From: Luteimonas sp. JM171
Lineage (GTDB): Bacteria > Pseudomonadota > Gammaproteobacteria > Xanthomonadales > Xanthomonadaceae
Assembly (NCBI RefSeq): GCF_001717465.1
Contig: NZ_CP017074.1
Coordinates: forward strand, 1,454,873 to 1,518,872
Direction of reading: 5' to 3'
DNA length: 64,000 nucleotides
In this document: one piece after another, positions 62,412 through 64,000 of the stretch
How positions within the stretch are numbered: the stretch's first letter is position 1
How the letters are laid out: every line of letters begins with the position of its first letter
Made by a program: the position numbers and the translations under genes
The notes under the pieces: model-generated
Database searches by the model: none
Seen by the model: the letters and a program-made list of their open reading frames with translations, nothing else
Told to the model about the DNA's origin: nothing

Positions 62412-63602
62412 ATGACGGACCATCGCGATTCGGCCGGGACAGGCTCCAAGGCATGGGGCCCCGGCACCCGTGCCATCCATGCTGGCCAGTCGCCGGATCC
62501 CAGCACCGGGGCGGTGATGCCGCCCATCTACGCCACGTCCACCTACGCGCAGAGCAGCCCGGGCGAGCATCAGGGCTTTGAGTACTCGCGCAGCCACAAC
62601 CCGACGCGCTTTGCATACGAGCGCTGCGCTGCCGGGCTGGAAAACGGCACCCGCGGCTTTGCGTTCGCGTCCGGGCTCGCGGCTACCAGCACCATCCTTG
62701 AACTGCTCGACACCGGCAGCCACGTCATCGCCATGGACGACGTCTATGGCGGCAGCTACCGGCTGTTCGAAGGCGTGCGCCGCCGCAGCGCGGGGCTGGA
62801 CTTCGACTGGGTGGATCTGAGCGACCTGGCCAAGTTCGAGGCCGCGATCCGTCCGCAGACGAAGATGGTCTGGATCGAGACCCCCACCAACCCGCTGCTC
62901 AAGCTGGTCGACATCGCCGCCGTGGCGGAGATCGCCCGCAAGCGCGGTCTGATCGTGGTGGTGGACAACACTTTCAGCTCGCCGATCCTGCAGCACCCGC
63001 TGGAGCTGGGCGCGCACATCGTGGTGCACTCGGCCACCAAGTACCTCAACGGCCACTCCGACATGGTCGGCGGCATGGTGGTGGTCGGTGACGACGGGCA
63101 GATTGCGGACAGGCTCGCTTACCTCCAGAACGCCGTGGGTGCGGTGCAGGGCCCGTTCGACAGTTTCCTGGCGCTGCGTGGCCTGAAGACCCTGCACCTG
63201 CGCATGAAGGCCCACTGCGAGAACGCGCAGGCGATCGCCGAATTCCTGCAGGGGCACGAGGCGGTGCAGGAAGTGATCTACCCGGGCCTGCCTTCCCACC
63301 CGCAGCATGAGCTGGCCAAGCGGCAGATGGACGGGTTCGGCGGGATTGTTTCAATTCGGTTGAAGGGCGGCTATGAGGCGGCGAAGCGGTTCTGCGAGCG
63401 GACGAAGCTGTTCACCCTGGCCGAATCGCTGGGTGGGGTGGAGAGCTTGGTGAACCATCCGGCGGTGATGACGCATGCGAGCGTGCCGGCCGAGCGGCGG
63501 AAGGAGCTGGGGCTGGGGGATGAACTGGTGCGGCTGAGCGTTGGAATCGAGACGCTCGCGGACCTCCAGGAGGATCTGGGCAACGCCCTGGGTTCCGCCT
63601 GA
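62412..63602 (+). CDS. metB: Cystathionine gamma-synthase / gamma-lyase
   Basis: 396 residues, PLP-dependent Cys/Met metabolism family. PLP lysine in SATKYLNGHSDMVGG; other motifs are TRAIHAGQSPDP, SRSHNPTRFAYERCAAGLE, FASGLAATSTIL, VDNTFSSPILQHPLELGAH and ESLGGVESLVNHPAVMTH. Synthase and lyase cannot be told apart here. In Xanthomonas the gene at the edge of the LPS locus is called metB. ATG 62412. The next gene starts 1 nt after the stop. Confidence 0.93.
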   Translation: MTDHRDSAGTGSKAWGPGTRAIHAGQSPDPSTGAVMPPIYATSTYAQSSPGEHQGFEYSRSHNPTRFAYERCAAGLENGTRGFAFASGLAATSTILELLDTGSHVIAMDDVYGGSYRLFEGVRRRSAGLDFDWVDLSDLAKFEAAIRPQTKMVWIETPTNPLLKLVDIAAVAEIARKRGLIVVVDNTFSSPILQHPLELGAHIVVHSATKYLNGHSDMVGGMVVVGDDGQIADRLAYLQNAVGAVQGPFDSFLALRGLKTLHLRMKAHCENAQAIAEFLQGHEAVQEVIYPGLPSHPQHELAKRQMDGFGGIVSIRLKGGYEAAKRFCERTKLFTLAESLGGVESLVNHPAVMTHASVPAERRKELGLGDELVRLSVGIETLADLQEDLGNALGSA

Positions 63603-63603
63603 A

Positions 63604-64000
63604 ATGCCCAACCTTTTTACTGACCTCAGGGAGAGCCTGCGCAGGCCGGAGTTCTGGATGTACTCCAGCTGGCTGGACATCATCACCCGTTACCGCAGGA
63701 CGCGGCTTGGCCTCATCTGGATCATCATCCCAACGGCCGTGTTCGTGGCTGCGATCGGGCAGGTGTACTCCACCGTCATGGGACACGACCCGGAGTTCTA
63801 CCTGCCGTACCTGGCGATCGGATTCGTCCTGTTCCGCTTCATGACCCAGTGCCTGTCGGAATCAGGCTCGATCCTCAGATCACACAAGCCATTCATCATG
63901 GATGGACGGGTGCGGATGACGGACTACGTCCTCCGCTCGATCGCCAAGGCCTTCTTCTTTTTCGTTTGCGCGTTCGTGGTCATCGCCGCGGCCGTTGCCT
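63604..64000 (+). CDS. wzm: O-antigen/polysaccharide ABC transporter permease (Wzm-like), 3' end missing
   Basis: The frame opens with ATG 63604, one base after the metB stop, and runs off the window (132 codons seen). It begins MPNLFTDLRESLRRPEFW and contains YRRTRLGLIWIIIPTAVFVAAIG, FYLPYLAIGFVLFRFM and a start of a further membrane segment, the layout of ABC-2-type polysaccharide exporters. In Xanthomonas the variable LPS locus starts next to metB with this type of gene. The assignment fits position and sequence. Confidence 0.8.
   Translation, partial: MPNLFTDLRESLRRPEFWMYSSWLDIITRYRRTRLGLIWIIIPTAVFVAAIGQVYSTVMGHDPEFYLPYLAIGFVLFRFMTQCLSESGSILRSHKPFIMDGRVRMTDYVLRSIAKAFFFFVCAFVVIAAAVA

Overview
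The window is GC-rich chromosomal DNA with dense genes, short overlaps and no prophage or CRISPR array. Gene content points to a member of the Lysobacteraceae (Xanthomonadaceae), for example a Luteimonas-, Lysobacter- or Thermomonas-like bacterium. The best markers are a Clp-type CRP regulator, an E. coli-type SpeD, a LigD with the polymerase domain at the C terminus, and metB followed at once by an O-antigen ABC-transporter permease. The last arrangement matches the left edge of the variable LPS locus known in Xanthomonas. No species can be named from the sequence alone.

Layout. 1-12700: the end of ligD, dusA, a secreted PepSY-like protein with a PhoP/PhoQ-type two-component pair, mtfA, birA-coaX, a SPOR protein, tRNA-Thr, arginase, entericidin, CsbD, trpS and a metallo-beta-lactamase-fold hydrolase. 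12864-16407: a three-gene 2-oxoacid (probably pyruvate) dehydrogenase operon on the minus strand. 16759-18063: an intact ISL3-family insertion sequence with an 8-bp target duplication, sitting in the terminator T-tract of a large multidomain secreted nuclease (18115-21675). 21780-30256: tryptophan 2,3-dioxygenase, a CbiM-like permease, AbgT and POT transporters, then a MarR regulator divergent from hppD, and hmgA. 30409-39177: a K+ uptake pair (trkA-trkH) convergent with a six-gene Mrp antiporter operon with fused mrpA/B. 39351-43920: a nucleoside-diphosphate-sugar-epimerase-like protein, a purC operon, a small DnaJ-domain protein and rpe. 44415-49990: trpE, trpG, trpD and a TrpC-HAD fusion. 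50045-57073: a TauE/SafE permease, clp, speD, coq7, rplM-rpsI, tRNA-Gln, a 2OG-Fe dioxygenase, fahA and maiA. 57092-64000: pilU, two envelope proteins, a YdcH-like protein, cystathionine beta-synthase, a DUF3108 protein, metB and the start of the LPS transport locus.

How the genes work together. Tyrosine breakdown is complete but split: hppD and hmgA at 27-30 kb, fahA and maiA at 55-57 kb. The hppD promoter holds a perfect 14-bp palindrome filling most of the gap between its -35 and -10 boxes, which fits repression by the divergent MarR protein. Transsulfuration is covered by the CBS and metB genes. Ion and pH homeostasis genes are grouped (trkAH with mrp).

Beyond the genes, two families of roughly 100-bp palindromic repeats recur in intergenic gaps. 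Several genes carry a TANNNT box exactly 12 nt before their ATG, which predicts leaderless mRNAs. A candidate orphan small RNA lies before trpE, and a second candidate transcript lies before the YdcH gene.
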